A DNA stretch of 64,000 bases from Neobacillus mesonae. Lineage in GTDB: Bacteria; Bacillota; Bacilli; Paenibacillales; Paenibacillaceae. Both the position numbers and the translations under genes were made by a program. Location: contig JAMBOW010000001.1 of NCBI GenBank assembly GCA_023715865.1, positions 1 through 64,000 of the forward strand, given 5' to 3'. Position 1 is the first letter of the stretch; each line of letters starts with the position of its first letter. The notes beneath the pieces were generated by a model. It searched no databases and was not told where the DNA came from. It saw only the letters and a program-made list of their open reading frames with translations. Shown here one piece after another: positions 1-9,300 of this stretch.

Positions 1-211
1 ATACCCCACAAAGTGAAGCGAATGCTTCCGGAGAATATTCCGAGTACTTTGCGGGGACCCCGAGAATAACGGGAAAAGCATAAATCGCACATTGTTTCGT
101 ATCTAGTTTTCAGGGAGCAAATCCTTGTAAGATTTTAAGCGGCATGTCCTTTCTAAGGATGGATATTTTGTTGGTGAGCGATCACCGAAGATATCACAGC
201 GCATAAATCCT
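1..211 (+). other. 23S-5S internal transcribed spacer of an rRNA operon
   Basis: This is non-coding sequence directly upstream of the 5S gene. Bases 4-14 (CCCCaCAAAGT) pair with 46-56 (ACTTTGcGGGG) around a loop that holds a GAATATTC palindrome, which suggests an rRNA processing stem. The stretch around 100-120 resembles the conserved spacer of Bacillales rRNA operons. The 23S 3' end itself is not visible and must lie before base 1. That this is the 23S-5S spacer is inferred from its position. Confidence 0.7.
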
Positions 212-328
212 GTTTGGTGGCGATAGCGGAGGGGTTCCACACGTACCCATCCCGAACACGACCGTTAAGCCCTCCAGCGCCGATGGTACTTGGACCGCAG
301 GGTCCTGGGAGAGTAGGACGTTGCCAAG
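212..328 (+). rRNA. rrf: 5S ribosomal RNA
   Basis: This is a recognisable Firmicute 5S rRNA of about 117 nt. The 5' arm TTTGGTGGCG pairs with the 3' arm CGTTGCCAAGC. The internal landmarks CCCATCCCGAACACG, GTTAAGC and GAGAGTAGGACG are in the expected order. It is followed within ten bases by a strong hairpin terminator, so it is the last gene of the rRNA operon and no tRNA genes follow. The exact ends are uncertain by a few bases. Confidence 0.95.
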
Positions 329-336
329 CACACAAC

Positions 337-372
337 AGGCACTATCGATGAAAGTCGATAGTGCCTTTTTTT
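337..372 (+). terminator. Rho-independent terminator of the rRNA operon
   Basis: The inverted repeat AGGCACTATCGA / TCGATAGTGCCT has a short loop and is followed by a run of seven T. It lies directly behind the 5S gene. Confidence 0.95.
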
Positions 373-669
373 GTTAATAAAACCAAGGACATGTTCAGCT
401 TAAAGAAAAAAGCCTTCCTATTAAAAAAAATCAGCGTTTAAAGTCGTGTTACCTCAATGGTAAAGCGGCTTTTTTAAATTGATTTTATCCAATGGCTTAA
501 GTCCTCTCATTTCAATTCATTCACTTAATACGCGAATAACCGATCTACAAGAACCAAAATTTTTACAGTAATTTGATATAGATTTTACCATCCATGAATT
601 GAATGAATGAGAACTAAATCGTATGCTTTCAAGGAATTGCCGATTTTAATACATAGGAGGGCTAAGAAA
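373..669. other. Intergenic region, rRNA operon to glycan-degradation operon
   Basis: About 300 bases without a gene. AAAAAAGCC near 405 and GGCTTTTTT near 465 could form a long-loop stem, perhaps a weak terminator. The downstream operon promoter must lie here or just beyond, but no clear -35/-10 pair was seen. Confidence 0.5.
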
Positions 670-3600
670 GTGAAGCAAAGGTTTGGGCAAATGAGTCGTA
701 TGCTTGCGGCCATTTTGATCTGCATCTCGCTGATCACCACTGGAGTTGTACCAATTCAACCCGCATGGGCGGAGGCAGAAAGCGGGATTAAACAAGAAGC
801 GCTTCAGCACGCAGGTACCGAAAACGTTTCAAGTGATACTGATCCAGTAACATCTCCGGAAGCAGTAGAAGATCCGGAATTAAATTTACCTGTAAATGAA
901 AATGAAGGAAGCGGTGATAATTCAGGTGAGGAACAGAAGGAGAACATTCCAGTCACCGGAATTTCATTGGACAAGGATATCCTTGAACTTGCAGTAGGAG
1001 AAAGTGAGCAACTGAACGCAAGCATTGTGCCAGCAGAGGCAACCAATCCTGCATATGCTTGGTCTTCGGATAACACAGAAATAGCGATTGTGGGGGAGAA
1101 TGGTCTTGTTACAGCGGTAGGTAATGGAACAACCGGAATTACTGTAACAACGGAAGAAGGAGGCTATAAGGCATCAGCAATTGTAAACGTAACTGAGCCT
1201 GGCCTCGATCCTGCAGCGGTACCCCTAGCCGGCGATTTCACATTAGTTGAGAAAAACAGTGCTTGGAGGTACTTGGATACCGGTACTGATCAAGGAACCG
1301 TATGGAATGCGGTATATTTTGATGACAGCTCCTGGAGTGAAGCTCCTGCTCCGCTTGGTTATGCAGCTTCTGGCAAGGGACAAGATCTGAACACATGGAT
1401 TAATTATGGTGGTGATTCCGGAAATAAACATATTACAACCTATTTCCGACAGGAATTCACGTTAACCGATAAAGATGCGATTACGATGCTTGAAGGGTCT
1501 TTGATTCGGGATGATGGTGCGGTCGTCTATCTGAACGGGCAGGAAGTATACCGTGTTAATCTACCAGATGGAAACATTAATTATAAAACTACAGCATTAA
1601 CTGCGGTTGGCGACGAAAGAAACGAAGATCGTTTCAGTATCGATCCTACTCTTCTTCATGAGGGGACAAATGTAATCGCTGCCGAAGTGCATCAGGATCG
1701 AGGAGCGAGCTCCGATGTATTCTTCTCGCTGGAACTGCATGCATCCACTACCCCTCTGCCGGGTAAGAATCAGGGGCTTCTTGGCGAGTATTATTTAGGA
1801 GAAGCTGACTTTTCTTTTGGAGAGCATACAGCTACGACAGTTGATCAACAGATTAACTTCACGAATCTAGATCCTGTTCTTCAGGCCATGACAGGGCGGC
1901 AGGACGAAGCCAACGTGCGCTGGACCGGCCAGATCATGTCACCGGAGGATGGTGAATATACGTTCTACATGATCGGTGACAATGGATTCAGATTGTGGGT
2001 TAATGATGAGCTAATTATTGACCACTGGATAAATGATTGGGATAAGGAACAGACCAGCTCTCCCATTTTCCTGCAGGGCGGACAAAAGTACGATATCAAA
2101 ATAGAGTATTTTGAAGATTACGGGGGTTCTAACCTGTACTTGCGCTGGTCTTCCCCAACATTGACGAAGGAAATTGTGCCTGCCCGGGCTTTTTACTTAC
2201 ATGAGAATTACAATGGACCTATTTCGGGTAGCCTTGCAGCGAACGGAAAAGATATATCACTTGAACTTATGGAACATTGGTCTGGACAGTTAGAGACACT
2301 CGCAGCTCATTTCAACGTAAGAGCGGGGAAAACGAACATTCCAGTAGAGAAAGTAGAGCTAAGCAGTGAAGGCTCTGTATTAAATCTAAGAACATCTGTG
2401 GCGATTATGCCGGAACAGCTTGTAAATGTTACATATGACGGTCAGGGCGGACTCACATTAGTTGAAAACTTGCCGATAGGTCCATTTGCATTTAGTCCTC
2501 TCAACAGGTCGGAAGTTATTGATTACTCACCTATTGCTATTGCCATGACGTTTAACGGGAGTCCACAAACAACACGTGGTTTTGCCTGGTACACAAACCA
2601 TGAGAAGTCAGAAAATGCACCGGATAACGCAGCTGACAGTATTGTAGAAATTGTGCCTGCCGGTCAATCGTTTGATTCTGAAATGATGATGAGATTTGAG
2701 GGGAATCCGGAGGACACAGAGATTTTAAATCTAAGATACACAAATTCGACTAATCGGGCTTACATTAGCCATAAGGTTTTGGCTGATGGTCTGACACCAG
2801 GTACTGCCTATGATTACAGATTAGGAGCAGATAATAACTGGAGCCAGGTGGGGACGTTTACTACAGAGTCTGATCAGGAAGATGAATTTGAATTTCTATA
2901 TTTAACGGATTCTCAGGGTGCAAACAACAACGACTACAAAGTGTGGTCTAATACTCTTAATCAAGCACTTGAAGATTATCCTGACTCGAAATTTTTAATA
3001 ATGCCCGGAGATATGGTAGATGCCGGTGCTCTTGAATATCAGTGGCTGGACTACTTCGGAGAGGCGCAGGATATGCTTATGAATCTTCCGATTCTGGCGG
3101 CTATCGGTAACCACGAAGGGCCGTATAACAACAATTTCACCTACCATTTCAATTATCCAAATGATGCCATTGAAAATCCGTTGCCAAAAGGAAGTGTTTA
3201 CTCCTTCGATTATGGAGATGCACATTTTATGGTAATGAACACAATGGACATGGGATGGGATAACAGGCAGAGAGAATCTTTCAACCAGCAAATTGAATGG
3301 CTGAGAAGCGAAGTTGCCCAAACCGATAAAAAGTGGAAGATTGTTGCTATTCACAAAGCAGTCTATTCTGTTGGCGGACACTCGGATGAAGCGGAGATTT
3401 ACGAGCTTCGCGATATGCTTATTCCTGTATTTGATGAACTTGGCATTGATGTCGTGCTTCAAGGACATGATCATACATTCATGAGATCGAAACAAATGTA
3501 TGATTTTAAACCGATTGAAGACGAGGAGCTAGTAAAGGATGCGAATGGAAATCCGCTCAATCCGGATGGAACGATGTATATTGTCAACAATGCAGCTGGA

Positions 3601-4671
3601 ACTAAGTATTATGGCGTCAACGCGAACATTGACAAATCCTATGGAGCGGTTTACGAGCAGCCAAACAAACCTATATATTCTGGGATAAAAATGACAGAGG
3701 AAAGTTTAACAATTGAGTCCTACCGCTCTGGAGAAGAGGCACCTTTTGATACGTACACGATTGTTCGGGACGACGAAAAGCCAAACCCGGTTGAGAGATT
3801 AAGTGCAGGTCAGACGGGTGACGGACAAACGGTTCTAACTTGGAGTAAGCCGGAAGATAAAAATGAGAAGGACACAGTGAGAGGCTTCCGGATTTACGAG
3901 GCAAACGGCAAGCTAGGAAAGAATTGGAGTGCATATGTGCCTGTGATATCGGGCAAGGAAGTGTATCAATATGTTGTTGAAGAAGCTGATCCGGGTCTAG
4001 CCTTTGAATTTTTAGTGAGTGCTGTTGACCTACGTGATAATTCCGATTCAAGAGCTGTAATGACCGAAGGAAATAATGTACCTGCCGCACCTACTTCACC
4101 GGTAGTTGATGACGGCCGCAATACTTTCGGTTGGACAGAAGTTCCCGGATATAACAATCTTTCAGACTATGAATTCAGCGTTGACGGTGGGGAGTCGTGG
4201 GAGCCGGTTATTGCAAATCCTCAGCCGATAGGCGATGCCGATTATGAGGCTGGTGCGGTGCAAGTGCGTATCAAGGCAGACGCTGCCTCAGACCGCCCAG
4301 AGGGTCATCCGCTGTTATCAGACAAGCCATTTACAGTGAACAGCATCCATGATGCGTACTTGCTCTCCGGAGAAGTATCCTCTGAAGGACAACTCAAAGT
4401 AGAGGTTACTGCGCAGAAACATGCAGACTACAGCGGTGATGCTTATATCGTATTCCAGCTGATGAAGGGACGTACACCTTTACTAATTAATGCGCTTCCT
4501 CTAAGGGAAGAGGATCTTGAGGTTGCTCAGTATTTTAATGTGAGCGGAACCGATTACAGCGTAAAAGTATTTGTGTTCGACCGGTTTGACAGTGATCCGA
4601 ATGTACCGGTTCATCTTGCGAGGCCGATTGAACTTCGTCAGACTGCAGAAAGTGGGGACGAAATTCAGTGA
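670..4671 (+). CDS. Secreted multidomain calcineurin-like metallophosphatase (purple acid phosphatase type)
   Basis: An exported phosphatase of about 1333 residues. The GTG at 670 is preferred over the in-frame ATG at 607 because AGGAGG lies ten bases before it and the protein then begins directly with a signal peptide (basic start, hydrophobic core, cleavage near AWAEA). Domains in order: Ig-like Big_2 (about 93-177), a galactose-binding-like beta sandwich (186-359), a PA14 domain (366-507), a purple-acid-phosphatase N-terminal beta domain (606-734), the metallophosphoesterase core (738-945), FN3 (1038-1138) and a C-terminal FGWT-type module (1139-1333). Metal ligands are visible as D747 (TDSQ), D781 (PGDMVD), N814-H815 (GNHE), H895 (IHKA) and H933/H935 (GHDH). 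The DxG of classical purple acid phosphatases is DSQ here. It is first in an operon with an SLH protein and a GH92 mannosidase, so I infer it dephosphorylates a glycan or a sugar phosphate outside the cell. Confidence 0.9.
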   Translation: MKQRFGQMSRMLAAILICISLITTGVVPIQPAWAEAESGIKQEALQHAGTENVSSDTDPVTSPEAVEDPELNLPVNENEGSGDNSGEEQKENIPVTGISLDKDILELAVGESEQLNASIVPAEATNPAYAWSSDNTEIAIVGENGLVTAVGNGTTGITVTTEEGGYKASAIVNVTEPGLDPAAVPLAGDFTLVEKNSAWRYLDTGTDQGTVWNAVYFDDSSWSEAPAPLGYAASGKGQDLNTWINYGGDSGNKHITTYFRQEFTLTDKDAITMLEGSLIRDDGAVVYLNGQEVYRVNLPDGNINYKTTALTAVGDERNEDRFSIDPTLLHEGTNVIAAEVHQDRGASSDVFFSLELHASTTPLPGKNQGLLGEYYLGEADFSFGEHTATTVDQQINFTNLDPVLQAMTGRQDEANVRWTGQIMSPEDGEYTFYMIGDNGFRLWVNDELIIDHWINDWDKEQTSSPIFLQGGQKYDIKIEYFEDYGGSNLYLRWSSPTLTKEIVPARAFYLHENYNGPISGSLAANGKDISLELMEHWSGQLETLAAHFNVRAGKTNIPVEKVELSSEGSVLNLRTSVAIMPEQLVNVTYDGQGGLTLVENLPIGPFAFSPLNRSEVIDYSPIAIAMTFNGSPQTTRGFAWYTNHEKSENAPDNAADSIVEIVPAGQSFDSEMMMRFEGNPEDTEILNLRYTNSTNRAYISHKVLADGLTPGTAYDYRLGADNNWSQVGTFTTESDQEDEFEFLYLTDSQGANNNDYKVWSNTLNQALEDYPDSKFLIMPGDMVDAGALEYQWLDYFGEAQDMLMNLPILAAIGNHEGPYNNNFTYHFNYPNDAIENPLPKGSVYSFDYGDAHFMVMNTMDMGWDNRQRESFNQQIEWLRSEVAQTDKKWKIVAIHKAVYSVGGHSDEAEIYELRDMLIPVFDELGIDVVLQGHDHTFMRSKQMYDFKPIEDEELVKDANGNPLNPDGTMYIVNNAAGTKYYGVNANIDKSYGAVYEQPNKPIYSGIKMTEESLTIESYRSGEEAPFDTYTIVRDDEKPNPVERLSAGQTGDGQTVLTWSKPEDKNEKDTVRGFRIYEANGKLGKNWSAYVPVISGKEVYQYVVEEADPGLAFEFLVSAVDLRDNSDSRAVMTEGNNVPAAPTSPVVDDGRNTFGWTEVPGYNNLSDYEFSVDGGESWEPVIANPQPIGDADYEAGAVQVRIKADAASDRPEGHPLLSDKPFTVNSIHDAYLLSGEVSSEGQLKVEVTAQKHADYSGDAYIVFQLMKGRTPLLINALPLREEDLEVAQYFNVSGTDYSVKVFVFDRFDSDPNVPVHLARPIELRQTAESGDEIQ

Positions 4672-6317
4672 AAAAAGTGATAACGTACCTTTTGGTGTTT
4701 CTATTTGTGCTAGCTCCGGTGTCCTCGTTTGCCGCAGGGGCCTTAACGTTAAATGTAAGCGTTAAGGAAGTTAAGCGCGGAGGAGAAATTACGATTTCCG
4801 GTAAAGTTCCTGCCGGGAGCGGGGATGTCGTAATCAAGATTGTAACGCCAATCCAAACTGTGATGTATATTGATGTGCTCCCTCCCTTGGAAGAAGAATA
4901 TTCAACTAAGATAGAAATTCCAACAAATGAGGACCTTGCTCCTTCGGGAATCTATACTGTGACTGCGGGCAGTGGAAGCACGCTTCAAACCAAAACTTTC
5001 ACAGTAACAGCTGGTAACGGCAGCAGCCCGGACCCGGACCTTCCTTCGGATGGAGGAAATTCAAATCCGGGTAACAACGGCAGCAGTCCTGCTCCTTCAG
5101 CACCGGATGATAGCATGACGATTGCACCGGGAGCTGGCAGGTTAAATGGAGCGATCATTGTGCCTGATATGACTGGGGATGGCCGTTATATCGTTGGGGC
5201 TGACACCTTGGCTCGAGCAGCACAGCAGGCTGGAACGTCTGTTACCATCGAGCTTCCTGCCACTACAGCGGAATCAGCAGCGCGGCTTGAGCTGCCAGCT
5301 GAATCGCTGACTATGCTTAAGGAAAAAGAGCTTGAATTGATTATTTCGACCGAAGATCGGACCATACAATTCCCTGCCGGATCTATTCAGTTGTCTGAAG
5401 AATCGGGATCCATCGTCCGCGTTGTGGTGAATTCTGCATGGACCGAAGAAGCGAAATTAATGGTGGAGAAATCTCTTCAAGGAAATCCTGAGTACAGTTC
5501 TTCCCAGGTAGTTCTTTCTGTTGTGATCCAAATCGTCTCGGCGGAAGGGGTAAGGGAGGTTCATCAATTGAACAAGCCTGCTATCGTAAAATTTAAGCTG
5601 ACGACGGAACAGGAAAAGGCTATTTCCAGGGACCTGGCAGGGGTCTATTATGTCGATGGCAATAAGCCTGAATATACGAAAGGTACACTGAGCAATGGTG
5701 TATTTACGTTTACAGCGGAGCATTTCTCTTACTATGCAATCCTTGAATACACTAAGACTTTTATAGATATGAACGGACATTGGGCAGAGGAAGCAGTAAA
5801 AGCACTTGCTGCCAAGCAGATCGTCACTGGGGTAGATGAACGGCATTATGAGCCAAATCGGAGTATAACACGGGCTGAATTCGTTTCGCTGCTTATGCGG
5901 GCATTGGAGAATGAGGAAAGTTCAGCAAGATTTACACCAACAAGCTCGGGAGCAAAACCGTTTAATGACGTCCCTGTTAATCAGTATTATACAGAACGGG
6001 TAAATAAGGCTGCAGCTCTGGGCTTAGTTAAAGGACATGACGGAAAATTCCGACCGGATGATTCGATAAGCCGGGAAGAGGCGGTTGCTGTACTTGTCCG
6101 TGCAGCAGAGGTGCTGGAGCTTAGGGAAATGAATAGTGAAACGAAGAAGGAATTTGCTGATTCGCAGAGCATTGCTGCATGGGCGCAAGAAGCAGTTGAG
6201 AAAGCTTGGTCTCTGGGAATTATTGTAGGTGATGGGAACCGATTTAATCCTAAAAATTCTGTAACTCGTGCGGAAATGGCTGTGATGATCTACCGCATGC
6301 TTATAGACCGATCTTAA
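4668..6317 (+). CDS. SLH-domain cell-surface anchoring protein
   Basis: An exported protein of 549 residues whose GTG start overlaps the upstream stop (GTGA), indicating translational coupling. Residues 1-23 form a signal peptide ending at SSFAA. An Ig-like beta domain covers about 24-117, followed by a Gly/Pro/Asn/Ser linker (118-150) and a beta-rich region (150-355). Three S-layer homology repeats end the protein (about 364-410, 431-480, 495-545), each with the ITRAE-type motif (SITRAEF, SISREEA, SVTRAEM). SLH triplets bind pyruvylated secondary cell-wall polymer, so this protein is wall-bound. It carries no catalytic domain. Its place between two enzymes that lack SLH repeats suggests it displays or organises them at the surface, which is an inference. 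Confidence 0.93.
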   Translation: MKKVITYLLVFLFVLAPVSSFAAGALTLNVSVKEVKRGGEITISGKVPAGSGDVVIKIVTPIQTVMYIDVLPPLEEEYSTKIEIPTNEDLAPSGIYTVTAGSGSTLQTKTFTVTAGNGSSPDPDLPSDGGNSNPGNNGSSPAPSAPDDSMTIAPGAGRLNGAIIVPDMTGDGRYIVGADTLARAAQQAGTSVTIELPATTAESAARLELPAESLTMLKEKELELIISTEDRTIQFPAGSIQLSEESGSIVRVVVNSAWTEEAKLMVEKSLQGNPEYSSSQVVLSVVIQIVSAEGVREVHQLNKPAIVKFKLTTEQEKAISRDLAGVYYVDGNKPEYTKGTLSNGVFTFTAEHFSYYAILEYTKTFIDMNGHWAEEAVKALAAKQIVTGVDERHYEPNRSITRAEFVSLLMRALENEESSARFTPTSSGAKPFNDVPVNQYYTERVNKAAALGLVKGHDGKFRPDDSISREEAVAVLVRAAEVLELREMNSETKKEFADSQSIAAWAQEAVEKAWSLGIIVGDGNRFNPKNSVTRAEMAVMIYRMLIDRS

Positions 6318-6347
6318 TAACAGGAAAGCGAGGGTAACAGAAGCGAT

Positions 6348-9300
6348 ATGTGGAAGAAACTCCTGTCAGTATTTATGTCCATTATGCTGATATACAGCTT
6401 GGTTGAAGGGCTGGTTACAAACGCAGCTGTTTCTGCTGCGGCTGAGCGGGCATTCTCATCCGTAGGTATGGCTAATCAAGGGACTCCTACCCGAAATGTG
6501 GCACTAGAAGCAGAGGTAACCTCATCGGGACAATGTAATAGCAGCGAAGGGCCGACATTTGCTGTTGACGGTAAACTGGATACAAAATGGTGTGACAATA
6601 CAAACGCAACGATCAAATGGTTAAAACTGGATTTAGGCAAAGAATACTCAATTAATCAATGGGTGCTGGTTAATGCCGGAATGAATGAAGGAAACAGCCC
6701 TTATTGGAATACTAAAAATTTTCGGCTGCAGCAGAGTGCAGATGGTATGACCTGGACAGATGTCGATGTAGTACAGAACAATGCACAGACGATCGTCGAC
6801 CGTTATCTTGCTGAACCCATTACGACACAGTATGTTCGCCTGTATATCAGTCAAGGTGCACATGATAACCATGTTGCCAGAATCTATGAGCTGGAGCTGT
6901 ACGGAGTAGAAAAAGGGGAACAGCCCGCTTATCCAGCTGTAAATCTTGAACCTATCGAGTATGTAGATCCATTCATCAATACGCTGGGTGACAACGGGCA
7001 AACCAACCCTGGGCCCAAGACTCCATTCGGACTTGTATCTCTCGGCCCTGATAGTGATGGAGGAGCTTTCAGTGGGTACTACTATCAGGACAAATATTTA
7101 AAAGGATTCTCCCACTTACGATTTAACGGAGTGGGCTGCAGCGGAGCGGGCGGCAACATAATGATGATGCCGCAGACGATGGATTTTACTAACAATAGTG
7201 CAGAGTATAAACAGAGATATGACAAAAGCAGCGAGCAGGCATCGGTGGGATACTATGCAGTCAAACTGAACTCGGGTGTTGAAGTAGAGCTGACCACTTC
7301 CGATTCTGTTGGTTTTCATCGTTATACGTTTCCTGAGAACGCTGCAAGCCAGTCTGTACTCGTTGACTTATCAAATTCATATGCGGGCATGCTGGATGCC
7401 AGCTTAAAGATCGAGAACAGCCGAGAAATATCCGGAATGGTTCAATCAAAGAACGTATGCGGTCATGGATATTACAAGATGTATTACTCCATCGAGTTCG
7501 ACACTGATTTTGATTCATATACATCCTGGGAAGGTAATGCGACAGGTCAGGAAGCTGAGCGAAGCGGTTCGAACAGTGGCGTATGGTTGAATTTTAATTC
7601 TGCTGCCGGCAAAACCGTTCAAGCAAAGGTAGGTCTATCACCGGTTAGCGGGGAACAGGCCAAGTACGAACGGGATCACGAGATTTCAGGCTGGAACTTT
7701 GAAGCGCAGCATGAAGAGGTTCGTGACACATGGAGGGATCTGCTGGGCAAAATTGAGATTACCGACAATGATGAAGAGAATAAAAAGGTGTTCTACACCC
7801 AGCTGTATCATACTTTCCTGCACCCGAACAATGTGACAAGCTCTCTTGGTACTTTCAAGGCCGGCCGGGATGAGAATACAGTTCGTCAGACCAATGAATT
7901 GGGAGAGGATTTCGAATATTATAACGGCTGGACGACGTGGGATGACTTCCGCAAATATGCGTTATTTTCTGTGCTGGAGCCGGAGAGATACAACAATATG
8001 GTAAAATCTCTGGTTGACCTCTACGAAACACGAGGCTCTTATACGCAATGGGGCGCCGGCTACTGGCCAAGTCCAACGGTGCGCAATGAGTTTAACGGTG
8101 CTGTCATTTTAGATGCCTATTCAAAAGGCTTCCGCGATTTCGATGCGCATACAGCTCTTCAAGGGATGGCAGTGGACGCTGACAATTTTTCGATAAGTGA
8201 AGGCGAAATATCCGGCAAGCTGGAGCAGGCAAAAAGTGCATACTTCCCTATGAAACTCGCTGCCATGATCGGCGATGGAGAAACCTATGAAAAGTATAAG
8301 AAGCTTGCACTGTCTTACAAAAATCTTTGGAATTCAGAGCAGGTTGACGAGAATGGGGACACGTATGGATTCTTTACACCAAACGGAATGACGGTTAATC
8401 CTTCGGATGTGACATTGGTAAATAAATATGCTTACCAAGGAAATCTGTGGACATATCGCTGGTCCGCATCACAGGATATTCCCGGCCTCGCTGAGCTAAT
8501 GGGCGGTAAAGCAGAAATGGCCAGACAGCTGCAGGACTTTTTCAAACGTAATGAATATATGGCGATTAACGAGCCGTCGCTTGATGCGCCTTATCTGTTT
8601 AATTATCTTGGGTATCCATATTTGACCCAGCACTATGTACGTCAATATACAACAGAGGAAGTCACTCAGAAATATCATAACCACGGACTGTATGCTCACC
8701 CGCTTAAATCCCGTGTATATCGTGCTGATCCAGAAGGATATCTTCCTTCCATGGATGATGACGCAGGCGGCATGAGCTCCTGGTTTGTCTACAGCGCTAT
8801 GGGAATATATCCAGGAAATCCGGGTGATGTAAACTTTTTGATCGGTTCGCCAATCTTCTCAGAGGTTAAGCTGAACCTTGACGGCGGTAAAGTATTTACG
8901 ATCAAAGCAGACAATGTGTCAAGTGAGAACCGTTTTATTCAATCTGCTAAGCTAAACGGGAATGAATTCGATCAGTCTTGGATCCGCTATGAAGATATAA
9001 TGGCTGGAGGAACACTAAGCTTTGAGATGGGTTCTGAGCCAAATACGGCTTGGGGTGCGACAAGTGCATCAGCTCCTCCAATGACGAATTATGGTGAAAC
9101 CATTGATAATTCACTGGCTCGAGATACGCTGATACAGGCAGGTTCAGCATGGAAATATTATGATAAAGGCGAATCTCCGGGAGGCGGCTGGACGACAGCA
9201 TCCTTCAATGACAGCTCATGGGAAACAGGAAATGCCCCGCTTGGGTATGATAATACCGGATATGTCAAAAAAGTCGTTAGTTACGGACCAGATGGGAACA

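Noticed and set aside
153-335. Open frame on the minus strand across the 5S rRNA
   Set aside because: It lies antisense to a clear 5S gene and has no ribosome binding site.
2995-3495. Long antisense frame of 166 codons inside the phosphatase gene
   Set aside because: It is antisense to a highly conserved catalytic domain and has no recognisable content; a shadow of the real gene.
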